Assembly (NCBI RefSeq): GCF_026247885.1
Contig: NZ_CP110921.1
Span: 1,426,001-1,490,000 of the forward strand
Direction of reading: 5' to 3'
DNA: 64,000 nucleotides
Source of the DNA: Methylococcus mesophilus
Lineage (GTDB): Bacteria > Pseudomonadota > Gammaproteobacteria > Methylococcales > Methylococcaceae
How positions within the stretch are numbered: the stretch's first letter is position 1; each line of letters starts with the position of its first letter. The notes beneath the pieces are model-generated. The model was not told the origin of the DNA, did no database searches, and saw only the letters and a program-made list of their open reading frames with translations. Below are positions 29,085 through 39,267 of this stretch, in pieces. Made by a program: the position numbers and the translations under genes.

Positions 29085-29276
29085 GAATGTCATTCGCCGC
29101 CGTCGACCGAAACGCCTATATCGCCGCACCAGTACCCAGGATAGATTCCATTCGCGAGATACCGGTGCAAGGTGGAATACGGCCAATCCCGCGTACACAG
29201 GACATAGCCAGATTCAAGCGGATTCACTTATACATCATCCACATGCCGTCGGTAGTTATCTTGTCAGACATACACT

Positions 29277-29492
29277 TCAGATACCTTCCTGACCACGAAA
29301 ATATGCCACAAGCGCGTTTGCATGGCCATGCCCCATCTTGTACTCGTTCTTTAGCCAGGCGACCATATCCATATGCTTAAGGTCTTTTTGATCTTTCAGC
29401 AAATCAAACCAGTGGCCGACAGGAAACCCATATTTCTTTTCAATCGAAGGGAAATACGAAGCCGGGCCTTTAACCTTTTCATCTTCAGACAT
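29277..29492 (-). CDS. DUF4287 domain protein
   Basis: A complete 71-residue protein of the DUF4287 family; the function is unknown. The family segments PASYFPSIEKKYGFPVGHWF and LKHMDMVAWLKNEYKMGHGH are present. A GGAGTGACGA sequence precedes the ATG at 29492. Family members are often found alone or fused to DUF5655. The 267-base gap on its upstream side contains only a weak 49-codon frame. Confidence 0.8.
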   Translation of the reverse strand: MSEDEKVKGPASYFPSIEKKYGFPVGHWFDLLKDQKDLKHMDMVAWLKNEYKMGHGHANALVAYFRGQEGI

Positions 29493-29759
29493 TCGTCACT
29501 CCTGGTCGGTGATTTTTGCGAATGGGAATGCTCTATTCATAGAATGAATAATAAACATAGATAAAGCCTCGCCCATAATTCCTGCCAAACTCCAAGATTA
29601 CGTGCATAAACTGCGACGCACAAGCTGCCTCAATAACACCGACGAGAAATAGATGCAGAGCGGGCCACCCAATATTCGCCATCGCATCGGTTGCTCCCTG
29701 TGCGCTGAGTCATTGTAGTGCGACTGGTCCGGTGAGCATGAAGAGTGCAATGAACTCAA

Positions 29760-30239
29760 TCATCGACCACCCGGCTTTCTTTCTGGGACCCGCCTGTCTG
29801 CCCAACGTTGAATGCTTCGGTCCGAGGCATTCACCCCAGCCCATTCGAGAGCCGGCCGATGATCATCGAATATACGCATTTCTATGGCCTTGCCGTTGCG
29901 GAGCGTATAGGCAGCCGCATGCCGTCCTTCGCGCCACTCCGTCTCGCTCTTCAGTCTCACCCGCACGTATATGAACACGATGACCTTATCGCCAACGACG
30001 ACGAACCGCTCCGGCTCGCAGGCTCCTTCGGCCCAAGTGCTCCGCGCCTGTGACAGGTGCGCTTTTACTTCTGCATAACCCCGATATATCCCGCCACCTG
30101 GGTAGTCCGCTGGTTCGATCTACACAATCTGCGGGGCAAATGCTTCGACGGCTGCATCGATATCGCCCCGGTTGAGCGCAGCATATGTCTCCCTCAATGC
30201 GTCGGTCTCAGTTGCAACGGTCGGTGTCGATTGGTCCAT
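29760..30239 (-). pseudogene. SnoaL-like protein interrupted by one amber codon
   Basis: Reading from ATG at 30239 gives a SnoaL/NTF2-like protein (DALRETYAALNRGDIDAAVE, then EAFAPQIV). A TAG at 30120-30122 interrupts the frame. It then continues without a shift as IEPADYPGGGIYRGYAEVKA, ERFVVVGDKVIVFIYVRVRL and further to a TGA at 29760. Homologues normally have Trp at the interrupted position (VxW-x-EP), so one TGG-to-TAG change explains it. The whole frame would encode 159 residues. The rest looks intact, which suggests a recent event or a sequencing error. Confidence 0.75.
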
Positions 30240-30269
30240 ATTTATCTCGCGGTGTTCAAACATCTGAAT

Positions 30270-30833
30270 TCACAGGTCTTGCACGGCTTCAGGCGCAAGG
30301 TCCGGTGGAATGACCGGTTGGGCCGCTTTTCGGGCAGCAGAGGCAACTCGCTTCTTGAACTTTTCTGTAGCTAGCTGATAGGACTCTGCAAGGAGTGGTT
30401 TGAGTTCGTTCAGCGTTTCTGGCGACGGATTCTTAACCGCAATCCAGCACATCCAGCCATAGACTGGGTGGGGCGTGACAATATTGGACTGCGTAAAGTC
30501 ATGGTCTGAATTGACGATGCAACCGGCAGAAGGCCGGTCGGGGACAGTGCCAAAACGTTCGATAAATGCACGCTTGGAAATGCCAACATTGAGGCGAAAT
30601 TCGCCAGCGCCGATCTTCGAAGCGTGATCGTTTGCGCCGTCACTTTCCTTGAATGTCAGGAAGTAAATCCCCTTGGGAAGTTGACGATTCGGGTTGTAAA
30701 AGAGCGCTCGCTCTCCCCAGTTGAAATCATAGACGACATTTGGGAACGAACGCTGAACGTACTCCACGATCTGGTCAATGGTCAGCCGCACAGGATGCAA
30801 GCAGTCGAAAAATAGCGCGCCCGCGTCGCTCAT
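30270..30833 (-). CDS. DUF6194-like protein
   Basis: A 187-residue protein that I place in the DUF6194 family on recalled features: TIDQIVEYVQRSFPNVVYDF at the start, then GAGEFRLNVGISKRAFIERF and NIVTPHPVYGWMCWIAVKNP. The function is unknown. The C-terminal tail is Ala/Lys-rich (RVASAARKAAQPV). Its ATG overlaps the stop of the upstream membrane-protein gene (four bases), so the two are translated together. Confidence 0.65.
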   Translation of the reverse strand: MSDAGALFFDCLHPVRLTIDQIVEYVQRSFPNVVYDFNWGERALFYNPNRQLPKGIYFLTFKESDGANDHASKIGAGEFRLNVGISKRAFIERFGTVPDRPSAGCIVNSDHDFTQSNIVTPHPVYGWMCWIAVKNPSPETLNELKPLLAESYQLATEKFKKRVASAARKAAQPVIPPDLAPEAVQDL

Positions 30834-31258
30834 TGCGCTCCCTCATGCAGTCGCCAGTGCACCCAAGTGCCTGCTAACGCGGCAATCGGCAATTCAACAA
30901 ATCCCCACGCGACGGTAGCTATGGCAATGGGTGCTGTAACGAAGCCCGCAAGCAACATTCCCCACTGCACCCAGGCCCAGACGAGGAACCACACACAAAG
31001 GCCAGAGACGATGCCGGCGCGATTGGGGTCGGGAAGGGCGAGCCTGAAAGTAACCGCTAGCCAGACAGAAAAGATGCCAAGGAGCAACAGCTTAAGCACT
31101 CCTTGTGCTGCGACGAGTGGGGTTGGGTGCGGAAGGGTAAAGCGTAATAACAGGTTGGCCCATTCGTCAGCGAGTACTACCAAATTTAGGACTGCTTCAC
31201 CAGCGAGGATTATGAGTCCGGCAGCAACGCCGCCGACGAGTAGTGGAAACGGTTTCAT
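30830..31258 (-). CDS. Small four-helix membrane protein
   Basis: A 142-residue hydrophobic protein with about four membrane segments (LLVGGVAAGLIILAGEAVLN, VLKLLLLGIFSVWLAVTF, LCVWFLVWAWVQWGMLLAG, TVAWGFVELPIAALAGTW). I do not recognise the family. Four-base overlaps link it to the TfoX C-terminal-domain gene upstream and the DUF6194 gene downstream, giving a small operon of unrelated proteins. Confidence 0.65.
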   Translation of the reverse strand: MKPFPLLVGGVAAGLIILAGEAVLNLVVLADEWANLLLRFTLPHPTPLVAAQGVLKLLLLGIFSVWLAVTFRLALPDPNRAGIVSGLCVWFLVWAWVQWGMLLAGFVTAPIAIATVAWGFVELPIAALAGTWVHWRLHEGAQ

Positions 31259-31548
31259 GAGGAGCTCCGGCTTCTTTCTTCTTCCTCAAGAGCAAGCAGC
31301 AAACTGGCCCGACGTTTCTTGGCGATATCTCTCCAATGCTCCCCGGTGAGTAATCCTTCCAGCCCCCACAGGAAGTTCAGGCTGGGCTTGAAGTTCAGGC
31401 TAGGGTTTTCTCCGGCAGCGCGTTTAACCATCAAATAGGTGCGCACGGAACCAAGCTCAAGAAGCTGCGGTAGCGAAGTAATTCCAGCGGCGCGCAACAC
31501 TTCACCTGACTTCGGGCCGACTCCGGGGAATAGTCTTTCTTTTTTCAT
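31255..31548 (-). CDS. TfoX C-terminal-domain protein (helix-hairpin-helix)
   Basis: A 97-residue protein matching only the C-terminal domain of TfoX/Sxy competence regulators: LFPGVGPKSGEVLRAAGI, LPQLLELGSVRTYLMVKRA, FLWGLEGLLTGEHWRDIAKK. Stand-alone copies are common and their function is unknown. A short direct duplication, SLNFKPSLNF, sits where other members have one copy. The ATG at 31548 is chosen because the domain begins there. The gene upstream ends 14 bases before it. Confidence 0.75.
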   Translation of the reverse strand: MKKERLFPGVGPKSGEVLRAAGITSLPQLLELGSVRTYLMVKRAAGENPSLNFKPSLNFLWGLEGLLTGEHWRDIAKKRRASLLLALEEEERSRSSS

Positions 31549-31562
31549 GCTTAATATGAAAG

Positions 31563-31763
31563 TTATCGTTCCAATTCTTTCCACTCATCTGTTAAGAGGC
31601 CTGAAAACCCCCAGTTTTCCTCGTCAATTTCCTGAATGACAACATGGGTATGCTCTGGTTTTTTGCCCAATATGCGCGCAAAGGAATCGGTTACTTCTTT
31701 AACGAGTTGAGCCTTTTGTGCCCGCGTGGCGCCCTTTGTGATTTGTATATTTACATATGGCAT
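31563..31763 (-). CDS. 4-oxalocrotonate tautomerase-family protein
   Basis: A complete 66-residue tautomerase. After removal of Met1 the protein starts with the catalytic Pro (MPYVNIQITKGATRAQKAQL). Other family segments are KPEHTHVVIQEIDEENWGF. Such enzymes catalyse keto-enol tautomerisation or dehalogenation, but the substrate here is unknown. It is probably the first gene of the small operon with the TfoX-domain gene. Confidence 0.85.
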   Translation of the reverse strand: MPYVNIQITKGATRAQKAQLVKEVTDSFARILGKKPEHTHVVIQEIDEENWGFSGLLTDEWKELER

Positions 31764-31829
31764 TTGGGTTTCCCATCAGAAACATGCGGAGATGATTTCT
31801 CGTTTTGCGCACCAACAAAGTCATCCTCG

Positions 31830-32342
31830 TCAAGCGCCCCAGGCCAGCGCTACCCTCTTGAATGCCAAGTTCAATCCAATGCCCAGTCCTACCTGCAACG
31901 CAAATGGAAGCCAACTACGGAATGCGCTACCGGCAGTCCCGTTGCTCCTGACATAACAGCAGCCAACATAGTGAAAAAGTAGAGCTGCTGAAACGCCGAC
32001 GAAATTGGCCAAGATGTCCCGCAGGCGACAGTGGCCTTCCACGAAGAACAGTTGGGTACATTCGACAGCCAACGAGAAGAACAGGATCAAGATCAGGGCT
32101 TGAGGATAGAAACGCACTTCATCTCCCCAGTACCGCAATACCAGAAGAACAAGCAGCCCGTACCCAACTACATGTGAACTATTCGTCAGCGCAAGCGACA
32201 AATCAAGCGCGGTCAGCCCATAATGCACAGAGCCAATGTGCGTCTGAAAGCCGCTCTGGAGTGGAGTGTACAGCACGTACATCGCCCCAAGCACTAAGAG
32301 CATGACGCCCGCCTGCCGCTGGCTTATGTATGGAATGCGCAC
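31830..32342 (-). CDS. VanZ-like membrane protein
   Basis: A 170-residue protein with about five membrane segments and VanZ-like features: LSLALTNSSHVVGYGLLVLL, ILFFSLAVECTQLFF and CRLRDILANFVGVSAALLF (conserved E-x-x-Q and D-x-x-x-N). VanZ proteins are linked to glycopeptide tolerance; most members are uncharacterised. The GTG at 32342 is the most likely start. A longer frame begins inside the attC-like site at 32388. Its position just past that site suggests it was carried as the next cassette, but I find no attC at its own 3' end. Confidence 0.7.
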   Translation of the reverse strand: MRIPYISQRQAGVMLLVLGAMYVLYTPLQSGFQTHIGSVHYGLTALDLSLALTNSSHVVGYGLLVLLVLRYWGDEVRFYPQALILILFFSLAVECTQLFFVEGHCRLRDILANFVGVSAALLFHYVGCCYVRSNGTAGSAFRSWLPFALQVGLGIGLNLAFKRVALAWGA

Positions 32343-32387
32343 TGTTGCTCTACATTTCTTCACGACGTCGGGAGGCCGGTGCAATAG

Positions 32388-32444
32388 GCCCAACGCCTTA
32401 GCTAACCGGCGGCGAAGCCGTCCGAGTTGAGCGCAATGTTAGGC
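32388..32444 (-). repeat. Integron attC-like recombination site (57 bp)
   Basis: Read on the minus strand it starts with GCCTAAC (32444-32438) and ends with GTTGGGC (32394-32388). These fit the consensus boxes RYYYAAC and GTTRRRY. Between them lie CTCAACTCGGACGGCTTCGC and CGCCGGTTAGCTAAGG, which form the imperfect hairpin expected for attC. It begins 12 bases after the stop of the DUF6151 gene. Confidence 0.75.
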
Positions 32445-32456
32445 ACAACGCCATTA

Positions 32457-33032
32457 TTAGAGTGGTGTATGCCGTTCCGCTTCATTCAGAATATGAGGAG
32501 CGACGATAGGAGTTACGCCATCCTCGGCAAAGAATGGCGATGGCTTGAATTTTTTGAGCAATTTACCTTTCAGCATGAACGGCATTACGGTTACAAAAGC
32601 TCGCAAGTTGAATTTTTCGGGTGTACCAGCGGGCGGCGTTCCCTTTGCATAGCGACCCATGATGCGACTGCGAACCGGCCCCAGCGCTTGATCGACTCCG
32701 ATCGTGTACACGCAGCGCAGAAAACCCGCCCACGGCTCTTTGGGCCGGATATTAACAATGGGCGTATTGCAGCACGAAGTGGAAAAACGGAATGTTCCGT
32801 TAGGCGACAACTGCGTGCATTTCAAGTGCTCCAATCCGCTGAAAATTTCAACATCAGCGGGATATGCGGGAATTACCTCTGTGCCGCCATTGGCGTCAAG
32901 TAGATCATCACGTTTAAGGTGATGCAGATAAGACTGGCAATCATCGCAATAACAGACCAGGCGCCCTGGTGTGTTGTTGGGGAAGGCTTTGAGTTTGGCG
33001 CGGAATTTTCCACATCCACACTGTATTTCCAT
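32457..33032 (-). CDS. DUF6151-like (GFA-type) cysteine-rich protein in a gene cassette
   Basis: A 191-residue protein beginning MEIQCGCGKFRAKL, with RLVCYCDDCQSYLHHL and FSTSCCNTPIVNI. The spaced cysteines resemble the zinc-binding GFA (glutathione-dependent formaldehyde-activating) fold as found in DUF6151. The catalytic role is unproven. The ATG at 33032 is preceded by AAGGAG. attC-like sites lie 51 bases upstream and 12 bases downstream, the geometry of a single-gene integron cassette. Base composition is A+T-richer than the core genes. Confidence 0.75.
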   Translation of the reverse strand: MEIQCGCGKFRAKLKAFPNNTPGRLVCYCDDCQSYLHHLKRDDLLDANGGTEVIPAYPADVEIFSGLEHLKCTQLSPNGTFRFSTSCCNTPIVNIRPKEPWAGFLRCVYTIGVDQALGPVRSRIMGRYAKGTPPAGTPEKFNLRAFVTVMPFMLKGKLLKKFKPSPFFAEDGVTPIVAPHILNEAERHTPL

Positions 33033-33083
33033 GTTGCAAATTCTCCTTGGGTCACAGATTGATGGCAAGCTCTGAATGTCTTT

Positions 33084-33179
33084 GCCTAACGTCTAAGCAT
33101 TTATCCGTCGTGCGCAGACGAGGATATCTGGATTCATGGATTCACACTTGCGCGCATGACGGGTAAATGTTTGTTGGAC
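33084..33179 (-). repeat. Integron attC-like recombination site (96 bp)
   Basis: On the minus strand it starts with GTCCAAC (33179-33173) and ends with GTTAGGC (33090-33084), matching RYYYAAC and GTTRRRY. Long arms pair imperfectly: CATTTACCCGTCATGCGC near one end and GCGCACGACGGATAAATG near the other. This is the same orientation as the site at 32388, and the two enclose one gene. Confidence 0.75.
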
Positions 33180-33228
33180 TAAGCCGCGACCACCCCGAGC
33201 TTGGGGCACAGGGACGGCCCATCTTGAT

Positions 33229-33722
33229 TTAAGGGGATTGTATTCCGCAGTCCAAACCCGGGGAACCTGCGGGGAGCGGAAATCTGCCGCCCTTCGGGAG
33301 GACATCGCGGATTTTGGTGGCTTACGGCGATTTTCTCAGTCCGTTTCATGATCGTTCTTTGGCGAAATTCGGGGATTCTGACGGATGAGCGCAAACGGGC
33401 TCCCAGACCGCAGCGGGCCTGTCGCGAAGGGAGCGGGAGAATGGGAAGGAATCGTGGGGCGTCGTCACCCTCCAGTCATTCGTTTCGGTGCCAGAACGGC
33501 GGTGATCCGTAGCTGGCCCTGCCGGCAGTGGGGAGAGGGGTAGTCGTCGAAGGGCGCAGGCGCTTTCCGATCCTCGGCAGCCTCTTCTCGTGGTGCGGCG
33601 TCGATCGTCGCCCGGCACGGCAGCGGTTGGCGAGCCAGCCGAAGTGGCGGATGCGCATGAAGCCCTTGGGCAGCACATGCAGCAGGAAACGCCGGAGCGG
33701 TTCTTCGCCCGGCAGATTCCGC
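33229..33722 (-). pseudogene. IS91-family transposase C-terminal remnant
   Basis: Minus-strand translation from the end of parC gives NLPGEEPLRRFLLHVLPKG then FMRIRHFGWLANRCRAGRR, the C-terminal signature region of IS91-type Y2 transposases. The frame then breaks. Related sequence appears in other frames: RITAVLAPKRM-like text, and near 33260 a tail reading GLDCGIQSP before TAA. No N-terminal domain or catalytic tyrosines are present. It is therefore a decayed 3' fragment, lying between the attC site and parC. Confidence 0.55.
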
Positions 33723-35957
<2,235 letters not shown>

Positions 35958-35976
35958 GGTGGATGCTTGCACAGGT

Positions 35977-37863
35977 TCAGATATCGGCCAGATTGCCCTT
36001 TTCTTCCAGCCAGACGCGGCGGTCCCCTGCCCGCTTCTTGGCCAGCAGCATGTCGAGGCGCTCGTCGGTGGCGGCCGGGTCGTCCAGCGACAGCTGTACC
36101 AGCCGCCGGGTGTCGGGATTCATGGTGGTTTCGCGCAGCTGCGAGGGGTTCATCTCGCCCAGGCCCTTGAAGCGCAGCACGTTGATCTTGCCCTTGATCT
36201 TCTCGGCTTCGATGCGGTCGAGCACGCCTTTCTTCTCCGCCTCGTCCAGCGCGTAATACACCTGCTTGCCGACGTCGATGCGGTACAAGGGCGGCATGGC
36301 GATGAAGACGTGGCCGGCCTCGACCAGGGCGCGGAAATGGCGCAGGAACAGGGCGCACAGCAAGGTGGCGATGTGGTTGCCGTCGGAATCGGCGTCGGCC
36401 AGCACGCAGATCTTGCCGTAGCGGAGGCCGCTCAAGTCGCTGGCGGCGGGGTCGACGCCGATGGCCAGGCTGATGTCGTGCACCTCCTGCGAGCCCAGAA
36501 TGGCGCCGGACTCCACTTCCCAGGTGTTCAGGATCTTGCCGCGCAAGGGCATGATGGCCTGGAAGTCCTTGTCGCGCGCCTGCTTGGCCGAACCGCCGGC
36601 GGAGTCGCCCTCGACCAGGAACAGCTCGGTGCGGTTGAAATCCTGCGCCGCGCAGTCGGCCAGCTTGCCGGGCAGCGCCGGGCCGCTGGTGACTCGCTTG
36701 CGGGTGACCTGACGGCTGGCGCGCAGCCGCTTCTGGGCACTTTCGATCACCAGTTCGGCGATGCGCTCGCCGACCGTGGGGTGCTGGTTCAGCCACAGAC
36801 TGAAGGCGTCCTTCACGACGCCCGAGACGAAGGAAGCGCATTCGCGCGAATTCAGCCGCTCCTTGGTCTGGCCGGCGAACTGCGGCTCCTGCATCTTCAC
36901 CGACAGGACGTAATTGCAGCGCTCCCAGACGTCGTCCGGCGCGATCTTGATCCCGCGCGGCAGCAGGTTGCGATACTCGCAGAATTCCCGCACCGCCTCG
37001 GTCAGGCCGGTGCGCAGGCCGTTGACGTGGGTGCCGCCCTGCACCGTCGGCACCAGGTTGACGTAGCTCTCGGTCACCGGCGCTGCGGTTTCAGCACACC
37101 AGAGCAATGCCCAGTCCACCGCCTCCTGGCGGCCTTCCATCGCTCCGGTGAACGGCTCCTCCGGTATGCACGCGCTGCCCTGCAACTGGTCCAGCAGGTA
37201 TTGCGGCAGGCCGTTCTGGTAGCACCAGGTTTCGGTGTCGCCGCTGGCGTCGTCGGTCATCCGGATTTCCAACCCCGGGCACAGCACGGCCTTGGCGCGC
37301 AGCAGATGCTTGAGACGCGATCGGGAAAACCGGACATTGTCGAAATAATGCGCTTCCGGCCAGAATCGCACCGTCGAACCGGTTTCGCGCTTGGGCGCGG
37401 TGCCGGTCTCGGCCAGTTCACTCACCTTTTCGCCCTTTTCGAAAGCAATGGCGTGGACCTTCCCGTTGCGCCGCACCTCGACCTCCAGCCGCAACGACAA
37501 GGCATTGACCACGGACACCCCGACGCCGTGTAGGCCGCCGGAATAGCGGTAGGCCTTCTGGGAGAACTTGCCGCCGGCGTGCAGCTTGGTCAGGATCACC
37601 TCGACGCCGGAGACGCCGAGTTCCGGGTGTATATCTACCGGCATGCCGCGGCCGTCGTCCCGCACCTCCAGCCCGCCGTCGGCCAGAAAGCGGACCTCGA
37701 TGAGGCGGGCGAAGCCGGCCAGCGCCTCGTCCACGGCGTTGTCGATGACCTCCTGGGCGAGATGGTCGGGCCGGCTGGTGTCGGTGTACATGCCCGGCCG
37801 GCGGCGAACCGGATCCAGGCCGCTCAGGACTTCGATGGCTGATGCGTCGTAAACTTCATTCAT
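35977..37863 (-). CDS. parE: DNA topoisomerase IV subunit B
   Basis: The ATPase subunit of topoisomerase IV, 628 residues, close to the usual 630. GHKL motifs are [30 protein letters not shown] and [17 protein letters not shown]. The TOPRIM domain has [18 protein letters not shown] and [17 protein letters not shown]. The ATG at 37863 gives [20 protein letters not shown]; an upstream in-frame start lacks family similarity. It forms an operon with parC. Confidence 0.95.
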   Translation of the reverse strand: MNEVYDASAIEVLSGLDPVRRRPGMYTDTSRPDHLAQEVIDNAVDEALAGFARLIEVRFLADGGLEVRDDGRGMPVDIHPELGVSGVEVILTKLHAGGKFSQKAYRYSGGLHGVGVSVVNALSLRLEVEVRRNGKVHAIAFEKGEKVSELAETGTAPKRETGSTVRFWPEAHYFDNVRFSRSRLKHLLRAKAVLCPGLEIRMTDDASGDTETWCYQNGLPQYLLDQLQGSACIPEEPFTGAMEGRQEAVDWALLWCAETAAPVTESYVNLVPTVQGGTHVNGLRTGLTEAVREFCEYRNLLPRGIKIAPDDVWERCNYVLSVKMQEPQFAGQTKERLNSRECASFVSGVVKDAFSLWLNQHPTVGERIAELVIESAQKRLRASRQVTRKRVTSGPALPGKLADCAAQDFNRTELFLVEGDSAGGSAKQARDKDFQAIMPLRGKILNTWEVESGAILGSQEVHDISLAIGVDPAASDLSGLRYGKICVLADADSDGNHIATLLCALFLRHFRALVEAGHVFIAMPPLYRIDVGKQVYYALDEAEKKGVLDRIEAEKIKGKINVLRFKGLGEMNPSQLRETTMNPDTRRLVQLSLDDPAATDERLDMLLAKKRAGDRRVWLEEKGNLADI

Positions 37864-38018
37864 TGGGTGAAATGGCGTGCAGAGTGGGGATAGGGACGCG
37901 GCGGCCGTCACAAACAGCGGCGCATTTTAATCAACTTGACAAGTTTGAGATAATGCCGCGTTCGGCCCCGATGCAAACCCGTCACCGCCGCACCTTACGA
38001 CTACCGCACAGAACCCCC

Positions 38019-38249
38019 ATGGCCCGTAAACCCCCGAGCTTTGAAGAAGCCCTAGCCGAGTTGGAGCAACTGGTGGAACGCATGGAACAGGGCAACTTGC
38101 CGCTCGAAGAGTCCCTCAAGCTGTTCGAACGGGGCATCGAGCTCACGCGGACCTGTCAAAAGTCACTGCAGGATGCCGAACAGAAGGTCCAGATCCTGCT
38201 AGAAGAAAACAGTTTACCCACTTTGAAGCCTTTTCGTGATGAACCCTGA
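38019..38249 (+). CDS. xseB: Exodeoxyribonuclease VII small subunit
   Basis: A 76-residue partner of XseA in single-strand DNA degradation. The family core is [19 protein letters not shown] and [20 protein letters not shown]. The ATG at 38019 gives the standard MARKPPSF beginning. Its 3' end overlaps the start of ispA by 11 bases, the usual xseB-ispA-dxs arrangement of gammaproteobacteria. Confidence 0.93.
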   Translation: MARKPPSFEEALAELEQLVERMEQGNLPLEESLKLFERGIELTRTCQKSLQDAEQKVQILLEENSLPTLKPFRDEP

Positions 38250-39141
38250 ACAATCTCTGCGCGATTTCATGCAGTCCTGCCAGGAGCGGGTCGAACGGGC
38301 GCTGGATGCGCGCCTGCCGGCCGCCGACCGCATGCCGGAACGGCTCCACCAGGCCATGCGCTACTCGGTGCTCGGCGGCGGCAAGCGCATGCGCCCCCTG
38401 CTCACCTACGCGACCGGCCAGGCCATCGGCGCGCAAGCGGACCTGCTCGACGGTCCCGCCTGCGCGGTCGAATTCATCCACGTCTATTCGCTGATCCACG
38501 ACGATCTGCCGGCGATGGACGACGACGACCTGCGCCGCGGCAAGCCGACCTGCCACAAGGCCTATGACGAGGCCACCGCGATACTTGCCGGCGACGGCCT
38601 GCAGGCCCTGGCTTTCCATGTGCTCGCCCAGGACCCCAGCATCGCCGTACCGGCGGAAAACCGCATCGCGATGGTCGAAACCCTGGCGCAAGCCAGCGGC
38701 CCGGCCGGCATGGTCGGCGGACAGGCGATCGATCTGGATTCGGTGGGCAAGAAACTGGACCTTCCGGGCCTGGAGAACATGCACATCCGCAAGACCGGCG
38801 CTCTGATCCGCGCCAGCGTGCGGCTGGCCTGCCTGGCCCGCCCCGGCCTGCCGGCCGAGCAAGCCGACCGCCTGGACCACTACGCCAAGTGCATCGGCCT
38901 CGCCTTCCAGATCCAGGACGATATCCTCGACGAGGAAAGCGACACCCAGACCTTAGGGAAAACCCAGGGCAAGGACCGCGACCACAACAAGCCCAACTAC
39001 CCTGCCCTGTTGGGGCTCGGCGGCGCCAAGGAGAAAGCGAAGGAAATGCACGAAGCCGCACTGGAAAGCCTGGCCGGCTTCGGTCCCGAGGCCGATCTGC
39101 TGCGCGAACTTTCCCGCTTCATCATCCAGCGGCAGAGCTAG
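38239..39141 (+). CDS. ispA: Farnesyl diphosphate synthase
   Basis: Condenses DMAPP and IPP to geranyl and farnesyl diphosphate, the substrate of the squalene synthase encoded 4 kb downstream. The 300 residues contain the first Asp-rich motif [17 protein letters not shown] and the second in [19 protein letters not shown], plus [15 protein letters not shown] near the N-terminus. The ATG at 38239 is used; a GTG lies one codon earlier. It is translationally overlapped with xseB and followed by dxs. Confidence 0.95.
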   Translation: MNPEQSLRDFMQSCQERVERALDARLPAADRMPERLHQAMRYSVLGGGKRMRPLLTYATGQAIGAQADLLDGPACAVEFIHVYSLIHDDLPAMDDDDLRRGKPTCHKAYDEATAILAGDGLQALAFHVLAQDPSIAVPAENRIAMVETLAQASGPAGMVGGQAIDLDSVGKKLDLPGLENMHIRKTGALIRASVRLACLARPGLPAEQADRLDHYAKCIGLAFQIQDDILDEESDTQTLGKTQGKDRDHNKPNYPALLGLGGAKEKAKEMHEAALESLAGFGPEADLLRELSRFIIQRQS

Positions 39142-39267
39142 AGACAGGCCGTGCTTTCCTTGAAAGGCGGGGACCGCGGTTACATAATTCCCGAGTAACC
39201 TACTTTACTTATTAAGTCTGGACAGCCGAAGCCTCCGGCCGGACCGAGCAACCTGGAACGCGATTAC

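Noticed and set aside
30120-30122. Amber codon as a pyrrolysine or suppressed codon
   Set aside because: Nothing nearby suggests pyrrolysine genes, and homologues carry Trp here, so a point change is simpler.
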